From Leadbetterella sp964489955 (GTDB lineage Bacteria > Bacteroidota > Bacteroidia > Cytophagales > Spirosomataceae), in assembly GCA_964489955.1 (NCBI GenBank), contig CAZBAV010000011.1, positions 14,729 to 78,728 on the forward strand: a stretch of 64,000 nucleotides of DNA, given 5' to 3'. The position numbers and the translations under genes are program-made. Shown in pieces: positions 1 through 9,087 of the stretch (positions are counted from its first letter, which is position 1; the number at the start of each line of letters is the position of its first letter). The notes beneath the pieces were generated by a model that ran no database searches, was not told the origin of the DNA, and worked only from the letters and a program-made list of their open reading frames with translations.

Positions 1-996
1 TTCGTCCTTAAGGCTACTTCCAATTGCAAATTGTTTGCAGGCCACCTCTTTATTACCTAAAGCCGTATATGCTTCTCCTAAGTAATAATATAAATGGTCT
101 ACCTCCGGGTGCCTGGCTTCTATGTCCTGAAAAAACTTCAAAGCATCTGCGGGCTTCCCGGTCTTTAGGAGGTACACAGCTTTATTTCTCTGGGTATACG
201 GGCTATCATCATTTATTTTACTAGCTCTATCCAGCCTGTCTAAACCATTAGTTAAATCTCCGCTTTCCAAGTAAAACAAAGCCAAATTATTTACAAATAC
301 AAGATTATTGGGGTCTTGCTTCACTGCTCTTGTCAAAAGTTCAATAGCATTTGTAAAGTCCCGTTTCCTCCCAGCCAGGATTGCCTTATTATTTAGTGCA
401 AAGTCAAACTCGGGAGCTATTTCTAAGGCTTTACTTAAAAAAATGGATGCTTCTTCGGTGCGGTGGTATATAATATGGGCGTATGCAAGGTTATTAAGAG
501 CTTGGTAATTCTTGCTGTCCAAGTCTATCGCCCTTTTAAAATGGCTTTCTGCTTCAGAAAACTTGTTCATCAAAATAAAGTTCTGCCCTACAGAATTATG
601 GTAATTACTTACTGTATCCAATTGCTTTTCCAGGCCTGAGAATAGATTTTGTGCTGCCTTATATTCGCCCATTTCCGAATACAACTTGGCCAAATTATAC
701 TGTGCATCTGTAAAAGATTTGTCTAAACTAGTTGCTTTCTCAAAGTCCTTCTGAGCTTTAACAATATCTCCCTTTTGCAAATACACCAATCCCCTATTAT
801 TATATGCATCTGCAAAATCAGGATTTTTTTTAATCGCTTCCGAGAAAAAACCTTCGGCCTTTTCAAATTCATTTTTCTTAAAATGATACACACCCCGCTT
901 AAAAAATTCAGCTGATTCGGACTTACTAGAACATGAAAGAAAAAGCACTGAAACAAAAACCACTACTACCCTTACCATTACACTATTGACCTTCAT
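1..996 (-). CDS. TPR-repeat lipoprotein, 3' end outside the window
   Basis: An uninterrupted frame runs from an ATG at 996 to the left edge, 332 codons without a stop, so the C-terminus is missing. The N-terminus is a lipoprotein signal with a hydrophobic stretch ending in LFLSC (Cys22), so the protein is probably anchored in a membrane on the periplasmic side. The rest is a chain of tetratricopeptide repeats of about 34 residues with the usual A/G, Y and P spacing (for example NPDFADAYNNRGLVYLQKG near residue 60). TPR proteins are scaffolds for protein interactions. No enzymatic domain is visible and the partner cannot be deduced. It is divergent from the TonB receptor gene. Confidence 0.85.
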   Translation of the reverse strand, partial: MKVNSVMVRVVVVFVSVLFLSCSSKSESAEFFKRGVYHFKKNEFEKAEGFFSEAIKKNPDFADAYNNRGLVYLQKGDIVKAQKDFEKATSLDKSFTDAQYNLAKLYSEMGEYKAAQNLFSGLEKQLDTVSNYHNSVGQNFILMNKFSEAESHFKRAIDLDSKNYQALNNLAYAHIIYHRTEEASIFLSKALEIAPEFDFALNNKAILAGRKRDFTNAIELLTRAVKQDPNNLVFVNNLALFYLESGDLTNGLDRLDRASKINDDSPYTQRNKAVYLLKTGKPADALKFFQDIEARHPEVDHLYYYLGEAYTALGNKEVACKQFAIGSSLKDE

Positions 997-1115
997 TATA
1001 ATAATACTGCAAAATACTGTTTATGTACTACAAACCTAACAAAAAGTGTAATGCTTTTAAAATATTTCACTCGCTACTTCTGTTTTAAGTTTGCATCCAA
1101 GTTCCATTACCCTAT

Positions 1116-3494
1116 ATGTTAAAAGCTATACTAGTATTAGGTTTTTTTCTTACACTACTCAAAACCAAAGGACAAGAACAAATTACCATAAGCGGTTATA
1201 TTATGGACAAGTATAGCCAGGAAAAACTTATCAATGCCAATGTTTTTAACAAAACGGCTAAAACTGGAGTCCAAAGCAATGTATACGGTTTTTATTCTTT
1301 CACGCTACCTAAGGGCACTTCGGCTGTTTTTACTTTTTCATATGTTGGCTACAGTAACTTTGAGGCAGAAGTAAGAGCTGATAGCACTATCTATCTGGAT
1401 ATAGACCTTGAACCTAAAAACTATCTTGATGAAGTCACCGTTTCTGCCACAAAAGAGACCCCTATAGAACTAAGTCCACAAATGGGTAAAATGTCAATAC
1501 CTATTAGCCAGATTAAAGCACTGCCTGCCTTATTAGGGGAGGTTGATGTACTAAAGGCTTTACAGTTGCTTCCAGGTGTACAGGGTGGCTCAGAAGGAAG
1601 TGCGGGCCTGTATGTACGCGGCGGAGGGCCTGACCAAAACCTATACTTGTTAGATGGTGTACCCGTTTATAATGTAAATCATTTGGGTGGATTTTTCAGC
1701 ACTTTTAATGCCGATGGCATAAGCAATGTAGATTTATATAAGGGTGGATTTCCTGCACGATTTGGCGGACGACTGAGTAGTGTAGTTGACATACGCATGA
1801 AAGAAGGGAATAAACAAAAATTCGGGGTACAGGGAGGTCTTGGCCTTCTTAGTTCAAAGCTATTAGTAGAAGGTTCGATAAACAAAGGCAAAGGCAGTTT
1901 TATAGTAAGTGGTCGCAGAACCTACTTTGATGTTCTTATGGCTCCCATAATTAAGAGACAAAGCGACGCTGACGAAAACGGTGGTTATTATTTCTATGAT
2001 CTAAACGCAAAACTCAATTACAAACTGAGCAACAAAGATCATATTTACCTGAGTGGATATTTTGGTAAGGATAAATTCTACACAAACTATAAAGATGAAG
2101 GCTCTTCTTCTACTTCGGAGTTTTCAAATGACTTGCATTGGGGAAATACAACAGCCGTTTTCCGTTGGAACCGTATTTTCACCCCGCAACTTTTTGGAAA
2201 TCTTAGTTTGAGTTATAGTAAATACAATTTCAACACAGACGTAGCTAGTACATCGCAGGATGGAGAGGAATACAGGAGTTCTTCCCTAAAACTATTCAGT
2301 GGCATAAGGGATTACACTATTAAGTATGACATAGATTACTTACCCAATCCCAAACACAGCATAAAGATGGGAGCAAATGCCATGTACCAAAGTTTCACTC
2401 CCACTACTAACTCGTTCCATAATAGCTCTAGCAATACAGAAAACAACTCCTCCGTAAGCATAGGAGATAAACAGACAGCAGCAACAACATTGGAGCTTTA
2501 TGGAGAAGATGAAGTGACCATTAGTCCGAAAATAAAAGCTACTGCAGGACTGAGAATAAGTACATTTCTGGTTCAAAATAGTACGTATTTTGGAATACAA
2601 CCAAGGCTTTCTGCAAGATATTTATTTCATAAAAACTATAGCTTAAAACTAAGTTATGTACGTATGAACCAATTCATAAACTTACTTAGTTTTGAAGGCA
2701 TAGGTTTACCCACTGACTTATGGGTACCAGTAACCGACCGGATTAAGCCACAAAAAAGCGACCAGGTGGCTGTGGGCGTTAGCGGGTCTCCATCAGACTC
2801 CTATGAAGTAAGTTTTGAAGCCTACTATAAGAACATGAATAATGTAATTGATTATAAGGATGGTAGCAGCTACATAAATACTACAGGTAGTTACGAAGAC
2901 AATGTAGAAATGGGAATAGGAAGGGCTTATGGTGGAGAATGGATGATACAAAAGAAAGAAGGACGCCTGCAGGGAATGGCATCCTACACCTTATCTTGGA
3001 GCCAAAGAAAATACCCAACCATCAACAATGGTAATTGGTACAACACCCGTTTTGACAGGAGACACGATTTTAAAGTAGCAGCTATTTATAAGTTATCAAA
3101 CCGTGTGGAACTTAGCGGGAATTGGCTTTACAACACGGGAGCGTGGACTACATTACCCACCACCAACTATCCAGGCGTTCCATACCCTAATTACTTGGCT
3201 ATGGAAGGAAACAAACCTTGGGAAACGCCTTTCAATTATATGAATGATTACATTAAAGAAAGGAACAATTACAGACTGATGGATTACCACAGACTTGACC
3301 TAGGCGTAAAAATTACTAAAAGGAAAAAGAAGTTTGAACGCTCATGGGCTTTTGGCTGCTTCAATGTGTACGGAAGAAAAAATCCTTTCTTTCTCTTTCA
3401 AGAAGGATCTGAAGATGGAAAAAACATTTACAAACAAATCAGTCTATTTGGTTTCCCACTTCCGTACGTGACCTATAATTTCAAATTCTTTTAA
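1116..3494 (+). CDS. TonB-dependent receptor with carboxypeptidase-like N-terminal domain
   Basis: 792 residues. A signal peptide (about 1-19) is followed by a carboxypeptidase regulatory-like beta-sandwich (about 22-110, starting at the ISGYIMDKYSQEKL stretch), a plug domain (about 130-240, with LQLLPGVQGG and YVRGGGPDQNLYLLDGVPV) and a long region of alternating outer-membrane beta strands ending in an aromatic residue (KFF). Such proteins import a ligand across the outer membrane using TonB energy. The gene is followed after 4 bases by a DUF4249 lipoprotein gene, a standing pair in Bacteroidota that looks like a SusC/SusD relative. The substrate is unknown. A TAAGTTTG match at 1086-1093 may be its -7 element, but I see no -33 element. 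Confidence 0.92.
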   Translation: MLKAILVLGFFLTLLKTKGQEQITISGYIMDKYSQEKLINANVFNKTAKTGVQSNVYGFYSFTLPKGTSAVFTFSYVGYSNFEAEVRADSTIYLDIDLEPKNYLDEVTVSATKETPIELSPQMGKMSIPISQIKALPALLGEVDVLKALQLLPGVQGGSEGSAGLYVRGGGPDQNLYLLDGVPVYNVNHLGGFFSTFNADGISNVDLYKGGFPARFGGRLSSVVDIRMKEGNKQKFGVQGGLGLLSSKLLVEGSINKGKGSFIVSGRRTYFDVLMAPIIKRQSDADENGGYYFYDLNAKLNYKLSNKDHIYLSGYFGKDKFYTNYKDEGSSSTSEFSNDLHWGNTTAVFRWNRIFTPQLFGNLSLSYSKYNFNTDVASTSQDGEEYRSSSLKLFSGIRDYTIKYDIDYLPNPKHSIKMGANAMYQSFTPTTNSFHNSSSNTENNSSVSIGDKQTAATTLELYGEDEVTISPKIKATAGLRISTFLVQNSTYFGIQPRLSARYLFHKNYSLKLSYVRMNQFINLLSFEGIGLPTDLWVPVTDRIKPQKSDQVAVGVSGSPSDSYEVSFEAYYKNMNNVIDYKDGSSYINTTGSYEDNVEMGIGRAYGGEWMIQKKEGRLQGMASYTLSWSQRKYPTINNGNWYNTRFDRRHDFKVAAIYKLSNRVELSGNWLYNTGAWTTLPTTNYPGVPYPNYLAMEGNKPWETPFNYMNDYIKERNNYRLMDYHRLDLGVKITKRKKKFERSWAFGCFNVYGRKNPFFLFQEGSEDGKNIYKQISLFGFPLPYVTYNFKFF

Positions 3495-3498
3495 GATT

Positions 3499-4446
3499 AT
3501 GAAGAAATACTTATTTGTGTTGGGGCTTTTCCTTATAGGATGTGAACAGATTGTAGAATTAGAGATAGAACAGGAAGAAGAAAAATTGGTTCTGCAAGCC
3601 ACTTTCGATAATCATTACAATCCTGCCGTTTCAGTTTATATAGTAGGAGGACAATACGGTTTTAACAGGTTCCTTACACCCGGAGATAACGCTACAGTTG
3701 AGGTCTTTGAGGATAATAAAAGCCTAGGAATAATGGAATACACAAACCGAGGTTCTAACTTTTCTTTTTATACATTACCCAACCCCTTTATTCCACAGGT
3801 TGGCAAAAACTATGAAGTAAAAGTAAGACACAATGATTTTGCAGAAATAAGTGGATCTGGTACAATTCCGAATCCGATATCTATTACAGCCGAACTCACT
3901 GGAAATACCCGAAAGATGACAAACCGCTGGGATGGAGAACCCAGTGAGGCATATGAGGTACGTCTAAGCTTTAGTGATCCGTCAGATCAGACCAACTATT
4001 ACAACCTTATAATTGATTCTGAAGAAGATGACCTTTCGGGAGAAACACGCACGAGTGAACCATTCTATGTATATTCCAGCGATATACTTTTTACCGAAAA
4101 TAATAGTTTTTGGGGAATGGAAAATAGAGATGGGCTGACTCGCATTTACAGATCAGGTTATTTCTTTCAAGACCAGAGTTTCAATGGTAAACAGAAAGAA
4201 ATTATCATGTATGTAGACATTCCAAGATTGGAAAAACCGATAGAAAAAATCTACTTCAAACTCCAGCATATAACAGAGGAAAGTTTTAAATATAAAAGAA
4301 CCCGAAGAATAGCGTCGCAGAATGACGGTAATCCTTTTGTCCAGCCTACCATTATTTATAACAACATTAAAGGTGGTGGAATTGGCTTTTTTAACACCAT
4401 AAATGTCAGCCAGGACTCCATACAAGCTCCTAAGAGATCTAATTAA
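3499..4446 (+). CDS. DUF4249 family lipoprotein
   Basis: 315 residues with a lipoprotein signal (FLIGC at about 11-15). The stretch VLQATFDNHYNPAVSVYI and the later beta-rich sequence match the DUF4249 family, surface or periplasmic lipoproteins encoded next to TonB receptors in Bacteroidota. Only 4 bases separate it from the receptor gene, so the two are surely one transcript. It probably helps the receptor capture its ligand. That role is inferred from the pairing, since the biochemical function of DUF4249 is not established. Confidence 0.88.
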   Translation: MKKYLFVLGLFLIGCEQIVELEIEQEEEKLVLQATFDNHYNPAVSVYIVGGQYGFNRFLTPGDNATVEVFEDNKSLGIMEYTNRGSNFSFYTLPNPFIPQVGKNYEVKVRHNDFAEISGSGTIPNPISITAELTGNTRKMTNRWDGEPSEAYEVRLSFSDPSDQTNYYNLIIDSEEDDLSGETRTSEPFYVYSSDILFTENNSFWGMENRDGLTRIYRSGYFFQDQSFNGKQKEIIMYVDIPRLEKPIEKIYFKLQHITEESFKYKRTRRIASQNDGNPFVQPTIIYNNIKGGGIGFFNTINVSQDSIQAPKRSN

Positions 4447-4495
4447 AAGGAAATGAGAGAAGAAAGAAGTAATATTGCAAAAAATACTAAATACT

Positions 4496-4738
4496 ATGAG
4501 GTTAATTAAGGACATAGAGAATGATTACTGTAAAGCTACACTTTACTCCTTTAACAACAAATACATCATCAAATTTGAAGCAGGCAATTTAGAGCAAATA
4601 TTCAAAGTATCTGAACTAGATGTTAGTGGTCAAGACGATATAGAAGAAATGCTCGGCGATACTTTCATGAAAAAAGTAATGGAGCGTTTTAAAGATATGT
4701 ATGAAGACTTCGATCTTATCTTAGATTCTGTAGACTAA
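4496..4738 (+). CDS. Small acidic conserved-type protein, function unknown
   Basis: 80 residues from the ATG at 4496; an upstream in-frame TTG at 4475 would add seven residues but sits closer to the previous gene. The sequence has no signal peptide or membrane segment and is acidic at the C-terminus (DMYEDFDLILDSVD). The pattern of short strands followed by a helix (KATLYSFNNKYIIKFEAGN, then EEMLGDTFMKKVMERFKDM) looks like a real folded domain. It lies 50 bases after the DUF4249 gene on the same strand. I do not recognise it. Confidence 0.7.
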   Translation: MRLIKDIENDYCKATLYSFNNKYIIKFEAGNLEQIFKVSELDVSGQDDIEEMLGDTFMKKVMERFKDMYEDFDLILDSVD

Positions 4739-4843
4739 GAATAGAAATTTCGAATATTTTATTGTAGTTATCCTAGAGTATTAAATAATATTCTACGATT
4801 TTCAATTTATATCTAATAGATTTACGATACAATAGTATACAAA

Positions 4844-6730
4844 GTGGATAAGTATTTTTTAATAGACTTCGATAGCACCATAACCCAAGTAGAGGGTTTA
4901 GATGAACTGGCTGCCATAGCCTTAAAGGTAGACCCTAACGGCTCTGAAAAGGTAGCCAAAATAAAAGAACTTACAGACAGGGGGATGGCCGGAGAGCTTT
5001 CTTTTACGGAGTCACTTAGTCAAAGACTTGCTCTCTTGAATGCCAACAAGAGCCATGTGAGTATTTTGGTTGAGTTTTTAAAGGAGAAAATAACACCTTC
5101 TTTCCAAAGAAATATTTCCTTTCTAAAGGAATATGCAGACCAAATTCTCATAATTTCTAGTGGATTTAAGGATTTCATTGTGCCCATAGCAGAGCATTTG
5201 GGCTTAAAGCCAGAAAATGTGTATGCAAACACTTTTATCTATGATCAACAGGGTGATATTATCGGAATAGACTCCAATAATCCGCTTTCACGTACCGGAG
5301 GAAAGATTGAAGTAGTAAAGTACCTTAACCTGCAAGGTCACATATCGGTGATTGGAGATGGCTTTACAGATTACGAAATTAAGAAAAATGGATTAGCAGA
5401 CCGTTTCTATGCTTTTGTAGAGAACGTTGAGCGTCCTTCTGTGGTAGAAGTAGCAGATTTTACAATAAAAAGTCTGGATGAATTTCTGTTTTATAACCAG
5501 CTGCCTCGAGGTCAATCATACCCGAAAAGTATGATTAAAGTTCTTTTACTAGAAAATGTGCACCCTGCAGCTGTAGCTTCTTTCCAGAACCAAGGTTTTG
5601 ATGTCGAATTCCATAAAGGGGCTATGGACGAAGAAGAGCTTGCGGAAAAAATCCGTGAAGTTTCTATTCTTGGGATCCGTTCTAAAACCAACGTTACTGC
5701 CAAAGTACTCGCAAATGCAGATAAACTGCTTTGCATTGGTGCATTTTGTATAGGCACTAACCAAATCGACCTAAAAGCGGCTGAGAAAAAGGGCATTTCA
5801 GTTTTTAATGCTCCATATAGTAACACCCGCTCGGTTGTGGAACTGGTCATTGGCGAAATGATTTTGCTTATTCGCAAGGTTTTCCCGAAAAACCAAGGGA
5901 TGCACCAAGGAATCTGGGATAAATCTGCCGTAAATAGCTTTGAAGTACGTGGTAAAAAACTGGGAATGATTGGCTATGGGCATATAGGCACGCAGCTCTC
6001 AGTAATTGGCGAGGCCTTGGGAATGGAAATCTATTTCTATGATTTGGCAGATAAAATGCCTATTGGAAATGCCAAAAAATGCCGTACCATGGAGGATGTC
6101 TTTAAAGTGGCAGATGTGGTAAGTTTGCATATTGACGGCCGTGAATCCAACACCAATCTTATAGGAGAAAAGGAGTTTTCGCAAATGAAAAACGGTGTGG
6201 TATTTCTTAATCTCGCCCGTGGTCATGTAGTAGATATTGCAGCCTTGGTGGCAGCCGTAAAATCAGGCAAGGTGGCCGGTGCTGGTGTAGATGTATTCCC
6301 GGAAGAGCCCAAAACCAATACAGACCCGTTTGTGTCTGAATTAATGGGGCTACCAAACGTAATTCTTACTCCCCACATTGGTGGAAGTACAGAAGAGGCT
6401 CAGCAAAATATTGGAGCGTATGTGCCAGATAGGTTGCTGGAATATGTAAACAATGGAAGCACTACAGGCTCTGTAAACTTCCCGGAGTTAAGTCTGCCCT
6501 TATTGCATGACTCACATAGAATACTACACATTCACAAAAATGTACCGGGTATTTTGGCAAAACTGAACAACATTTTTGCAAAATACAATATCAATATTCA
6601 TGGTCAGTACTTAAAAACCAACTCAGAGGTTGGATATGTAATTGTAGACGTGGCCAAGTCTTATACAAAGGAATTTGTGCAAGAAATAAAAGGTATTGAA
6701 GAGACTATACGCTTTAGGATGTTGTTTTAG
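4844..6730 (+). CDS. serA: Fused phosphoserine phosphatase (HAD) and phosphoglycerate dehydrogenase
   Basis: 628 residues from a GTG start. Residues 1 to about 215 form a HAD phosphatase of the SerB type with all four motifs: DFDST with Asp8 and Asp10, ISSG near 104, a lysine in GGKIEVVKYL near 151-160, and GDGFTD with Asp172 and Asp176. Residues from about 230 are 3-phosphoglycerate dehydrogenase, with the nucleotide-binding GYGHIG at 377-382, LNLARG, and the catalytic histidine His511 in TPHIGG. The last 75 residues look like an ACT domain, which in other SerA enzymes senses serine. The protein would carry the first and third steps of serine synthesis, and no serC gene is nearby. The start is GTG because no ATG precedes the HAD motif. 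Confidence 0.93.
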   Translation: MDKYFLIDFDSTITQVEGLDELAAIALKVDPNGSEKVAKIKELTDRGMAGELSFTESLSQRLALLNANKSHVSILVEFLKEKITPSFQRNISFLKEYADQILIISSGFKDFIVPIAEHLGLKPENVYANTFIYDQQGDIIGIDSNNPLSRTGGKIEVVKYLNLQGHISVIGDGFTDYEIKKNGLADRFYAFVENVERPSVVEVADFTIKSLDEFLFYNQLPRGQSYPKSMIKVLLLENVHPAAVASFQNQGFDVEFHKGAMDEEELAEKIREVSILGIRSKTNVTAKVLANADKLLCIGAFCIGTNQIDLKAAEKKGISVFNAPYSNTRSVVELVIGEMILLIRKVFPKNQGMHQGIWDKSAVNSFEVRGKKLGMIGYGHIGTQLSVIGEALGMEIYFYDLADKMPIGNAKKCRTMEDVFKVADVVSLHIDGRESNTNLIGEKEFSQMKNGVVFLNLARGHVVDIAALVAAVKSGKVAGAGVDVFPEEPKTNTDPFVSELMGLPNVILTPHIGGSTEEAQQNIGAYVPDRLLEYVNNGSTTGSVNFPELSLPLLHDSHRILHIHKNVPGILAKLNNIFAKYNINIHGQYLKTNSEVGYVIVDVAKSYTKEFVQEIKGIEETIRFRMLF

Positions 6731-6756
6731 TCTGAAATAAGCCTATAGCGGCAACA

Positions 6757-6814
6757 AAATGCTACAAATTAGAAGATATTACTATGTGTATCATACTTCT
6801 TTTTTGTAGCATTT
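6757..6814 (+). terminator. Long inverted repeat after serA, probable terminator
   Basis: A perfect 12-base inverted repeat (AAATGCTACAAA at 6757-6768 and its complement at 6803-6814) is extended inside by agaag/cttct at 6771-6775 and 6796-6800, followed by a T-rich run. It lies 26 bases after the serA stop and is the likely transcript end. The rest of the 350-base gap holds the two palindromes at 6886-6927 and no gene I can support. Confidence 0.6.
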
Positions 6815-6885
6815 CTTTTTAATTAAAAACAAATAGATACAGAGATTTAATTATCTATAAATCAGTAATAATAAAGTAAATATAG

Positions 6886-6927
6886 TACTGAAGCTTAGCT
6901 TCAGTATATGTGAACAGCTTCAGCTGT
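6886..6927. repeat. Two adjacent palindromes sharing GCTTCAG
   Basis: TACTGAAGC-TTA-GCTTCAGTA (6886-6906, perfect 9-base arms) is followed by ACAGC-TTCA-GCTGT (6914-6927). Both hold the string GCTTCAG. They sit in the gap between serA and the VOC gene. They may be a small palindromic repeat element or a protein binding site. Confidence 0.5.
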
Positions 6928-7083
6928 CTATGCTTACTCAAAAACATTTCCCCTATACTTCTATGTGTTTTGTACTATGAATCAACACATTAACAATCGA
7001 ACTGAGTTTTTTATCAAAATCCCTCCTCCATAATCAGCGTCAAATCATATTTTACTTATTTTTGAAACAAAAAGAACCTAAGA

Positions 7084-7440
7084 ATGCTTACCTCTATTTG
7101 TCCAAAACTACCCATGCGGGATAAATCCGTCACCAAAACGTATTATATTGGCCAACTGGGTTTTTCTGAAACGGGCGATTACGGCGATTATTTATTGGTA
7201 AAAAAAGACGATATTGAAATCCATTTCTTTGAGTTCAAAGACCTTGACCCAAAAGAAAACTATGGGCAAGTTTACATCAGAACCAATTCTATAGATAACT
7301 ATTATCAATGTTTATTGGATAGCAAGGTAGCCATCCATCCAAACGGTCCTTTACAAAATAAGCCTTACGGACAAAGAGAGTTTTCTCTTCTGGACCCAGA
7401 TAATAACTTACTTACTTTTGGCCAGAGTATAGAAGCATGA
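7084..7440 (+). CDS. VOC / glyoxalase-bleomycin resistance family protein
   Basis: 118 residues, the length of a single VOC unit. The fold is suggested by LPMRDKSVTKTYYIGQLGF at the start (the paired beta-alpha-beta opening), EIHFFEF in the middle and the closing FSLLDPDNNLLTFGQ, which carries the usual D-P-D-N-N-L motif. Family members bind metals or small molecules and range from dioxygenases to bleomycin-binding proteins; this one resembles the bleomycin-binding type, but the ligand cannot be told. Its stop overlaps the start of the GrpB gene by four bases (ATGA), so the two are co-translated. A TATTTTTG at 7057-7064 is a possible -7 element. Confidence 0.8.
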   Translation: MLTSICPKLPMRDKSVTKTYYIGQLGFSETGDYGDYLLVKKDDIEIHFFEFKDLDPKENYGQVYIRTNSIDNYYQCLLDSKVAIHPNGPLQNKPYGQREFSLLDPDNNLLTFGQSIEA

Positions 7441-7997
7441 AAAAGGTCATTGCTCCCTACAATCCCAACTGGAAAACGGAGTTTGAGGCATTAAAACATG
7501 TATTTGATTCGAGACTACCCAATCTTACAATTGAGCACGTAGGAAGCACTTCTATTGAAGGTTTGTATGCAAAACCCATTTTGGACATAGATATAATTAT
7601 AGAAGATCTAAGCCAATTAGTCGAGGTTTCTAAGGAATTACAAGAAATGGGTTATTTATCAAAAGGGGAGCAAGGAATCGCAGATAGATACGCTTTTAAA
7701 CAATCTAGTGAATTCTCTCCATTTACAAACCCAAAGAAAAAATGGCAGGCACATCATCTTTATGTGTGTTTAAGAGGCTCCTTGGCATTGAGAAACCACA
7801 TTTTGTTTCGTGATATATTAAGAAGCAATCCTGACTTACGGGTACATTATACAGAATTAAAGAAGTCCTTAACCGAGAAATTGCAGATTATGAGCGATGC
7901 GTACCAAGTAAAGAAAACAGAATTCATTATCTCTGTTTTGGCTTCTGCAGGTCTGAGCGAAGACGAATTAAATGAGATAAGGAAGGCAAATACTTAA
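7437..7997 (+). CDS. GrpB family protein (UPF0157, nucleotidyltransferase-like fold)
   Basis: 186 residues. The N-terminus IAPYNPNWKTEFEALK, the motif IEHVGSTSIEGLYAKPILDIDI (positions about 33-54) and HHLYVC further on are diagnostic of the GrpB/UPF0157 family. The G-S-T...D-I-D pattern resembles the active site of the nucleotidyltransferase superfamily, but the substrate of the family is not established. The start overlaps the VOC gene by four bases, and a GNAT gene follows after 30 bases, so the three form a short run of accessory enzymes. Confidence 0.88.
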   Translation: MKKVIAPYNPNWKTEFEALKHVFDSRLPNLTIEHVGSTSIEGLYAKPILDIDIIIEDLSQLVEVSKELQEMGYLSKGEQGIADRYAFKQSSEFSPFTNPKKKWQAHHLYVCLRGSLALRNHILFRDILRSNPDLRVHYTELKKSLTEKLQIMSDAYQVKKTEFIISVLASAGLSEDELNEIRKANT

Positions 7998-8027
7998 AGT
8001 TAACTATTGAAAATACCATAACCGCAA

Positions 8028-8522
8028 ATGAATATACGTGAAGGAAATATCCAAGACTTAAACCAAATACAGCATCTTGCTCAAAAAGAATGGTCACGGT
8101 ATAAAAGCGTTTTAACTCCTGAAAACTGGAAGAAACTGTACGCTAATTTATCAGATAGCCAGACTTTCACAGACTTATTGGAGCAATCAGATTGTTTTGT
8201 TTGCGATAATGAAAAGCATGAAATTATAGGTTTTGGTTTTCTTGTACCAAGTGGCAATCCTACCGATATTTACAACGAAAAACAGTCTTACATTCGGTTT
8301 ATTACAGCTAACTCTGAGTACAAAGGCCAAAAAATAGGGCAAAAAATAACGGAAAAGTGTATTAATAAAGCCAAAGAAAACGGTGAGAAATACGTAGCTC
8401 TCCATACCTCAGAAATAATGGATGCAGCAAGGCACATTTACGAAAAGTTAAACTTTAGAATTGTTAAAGAACTAGAACCAAGACTGGGAAAAAGATATTG
8501 GCTCTATGAGTTGGCTCTGTAA
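8028..8522 (+). CDS. GNAT family N-acetyltransferase
   Basis: 164 residues with the GNAT fold: N-terminal strand NIREGNIQDLNQIQHLA, the central strand EIIGFGFLVPSG, and the acetyl-CoA loop in YKGQKIGQKITEKCINKAKENG (the Q-x-x-G-x-G/A type pattern), ending with ARHIYEKLNFRIV. It would transfer an acetyl group from acetyl-CoA to an amine. The substrate cannot be read from the sequence. It follows the GrpB gene on the same strand by 30 bases. Confidence 0.86.
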   Translation: MNIREGNIQDLNQIQHLAQKEWSRYKSVLTPENWKKLYANLSDSQTFTDLLEQSDCFVCDNEKHEIIGFGFLVPSGNPTDIYNEKQSYIRFITANSEYKGQKIGQKITEKCINKAKENGEKYVALHTSEIMDAARHIYEKLNFRIVKELEPRLGKRYWLYELAL

Positions 8523-8631
8523 ACAGAAAACCTAAGCGTGAAAAATATCCTGTTATTTCTTACTCTATCTCCATCGACCTCCAATATACTGACAACAAAC
8601 ACTACAAACTTTAAATAAAAAATGACCAATA

Positions 8632-9087
8632 ATGGAAGATAAAATAAAGATTTTTTGGCTAGAATTCATTGAAGCAAACCCAGAATATGTGGCTCATCCT
8701 CAGCCGATAAATTATTACTTCTGTGACAATGAAGTGGACGCTAATGAATGTGCTGAACTCGTAGTTCAAAACATTAAACAAGCCACCACCGCCTCGGTTT
8801 GGTGGTATAACAAAATGGGTGAAAATATGCCACAGGTTGGTGACTTAGCTATAGTAACCGATTGGCACGGAAATCCAAAAGCCCTTATCAGAAACGAGAA
8901 AGTAGAAATTGTAAAATTTGCTGATATTACAGAAGAGTACGCCACTATTGAGGGCGAAGGAGACAAAACCTTAGCCTATTGGAAAAGAGTTCACTGGGAT
9001 TATTACAGCCGTGAAATGCAAGCCTATAACGAAACACCAACCGAGGATATGGAATTGGTTTGCGAGATATTTCAAACTATAGGGTAA
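8632..9087 (+). CDS. ASCH domain protein
   Basis: 151 residues. The stretch ATTASVWWYNKMGENMPQVGDLAIVTDWHGNPKALIRNEKVEIVKFADI has the order of elements seen in ASCH (PUA-like) domains of the YhfF group, including the conserved G-D and the D-W-x-G-x-P turn, and the closing W-K-R-V-H-W-D-Y-Y-S region. ASCH domains are thought to bind RNA, and a few members act as nucleotide hydrolases. The gene ends 16 bases inside the convergent DinB gene. Family placement is fairly sure, function not. Confidence 0.78.
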   Translation: MEDKIKIFWLEFIEANPEYVAHPQPINYYFCDNEVDANECAELVVQNIKQATTASVWWYNKMGENMPQVGDLAIVTDWHGNPKALIRNEKVEIVKFADITEEYATIEGEGDKTLAYWKRVHWDYYSREMQAYNETPTEDMELVCEIFQTIG

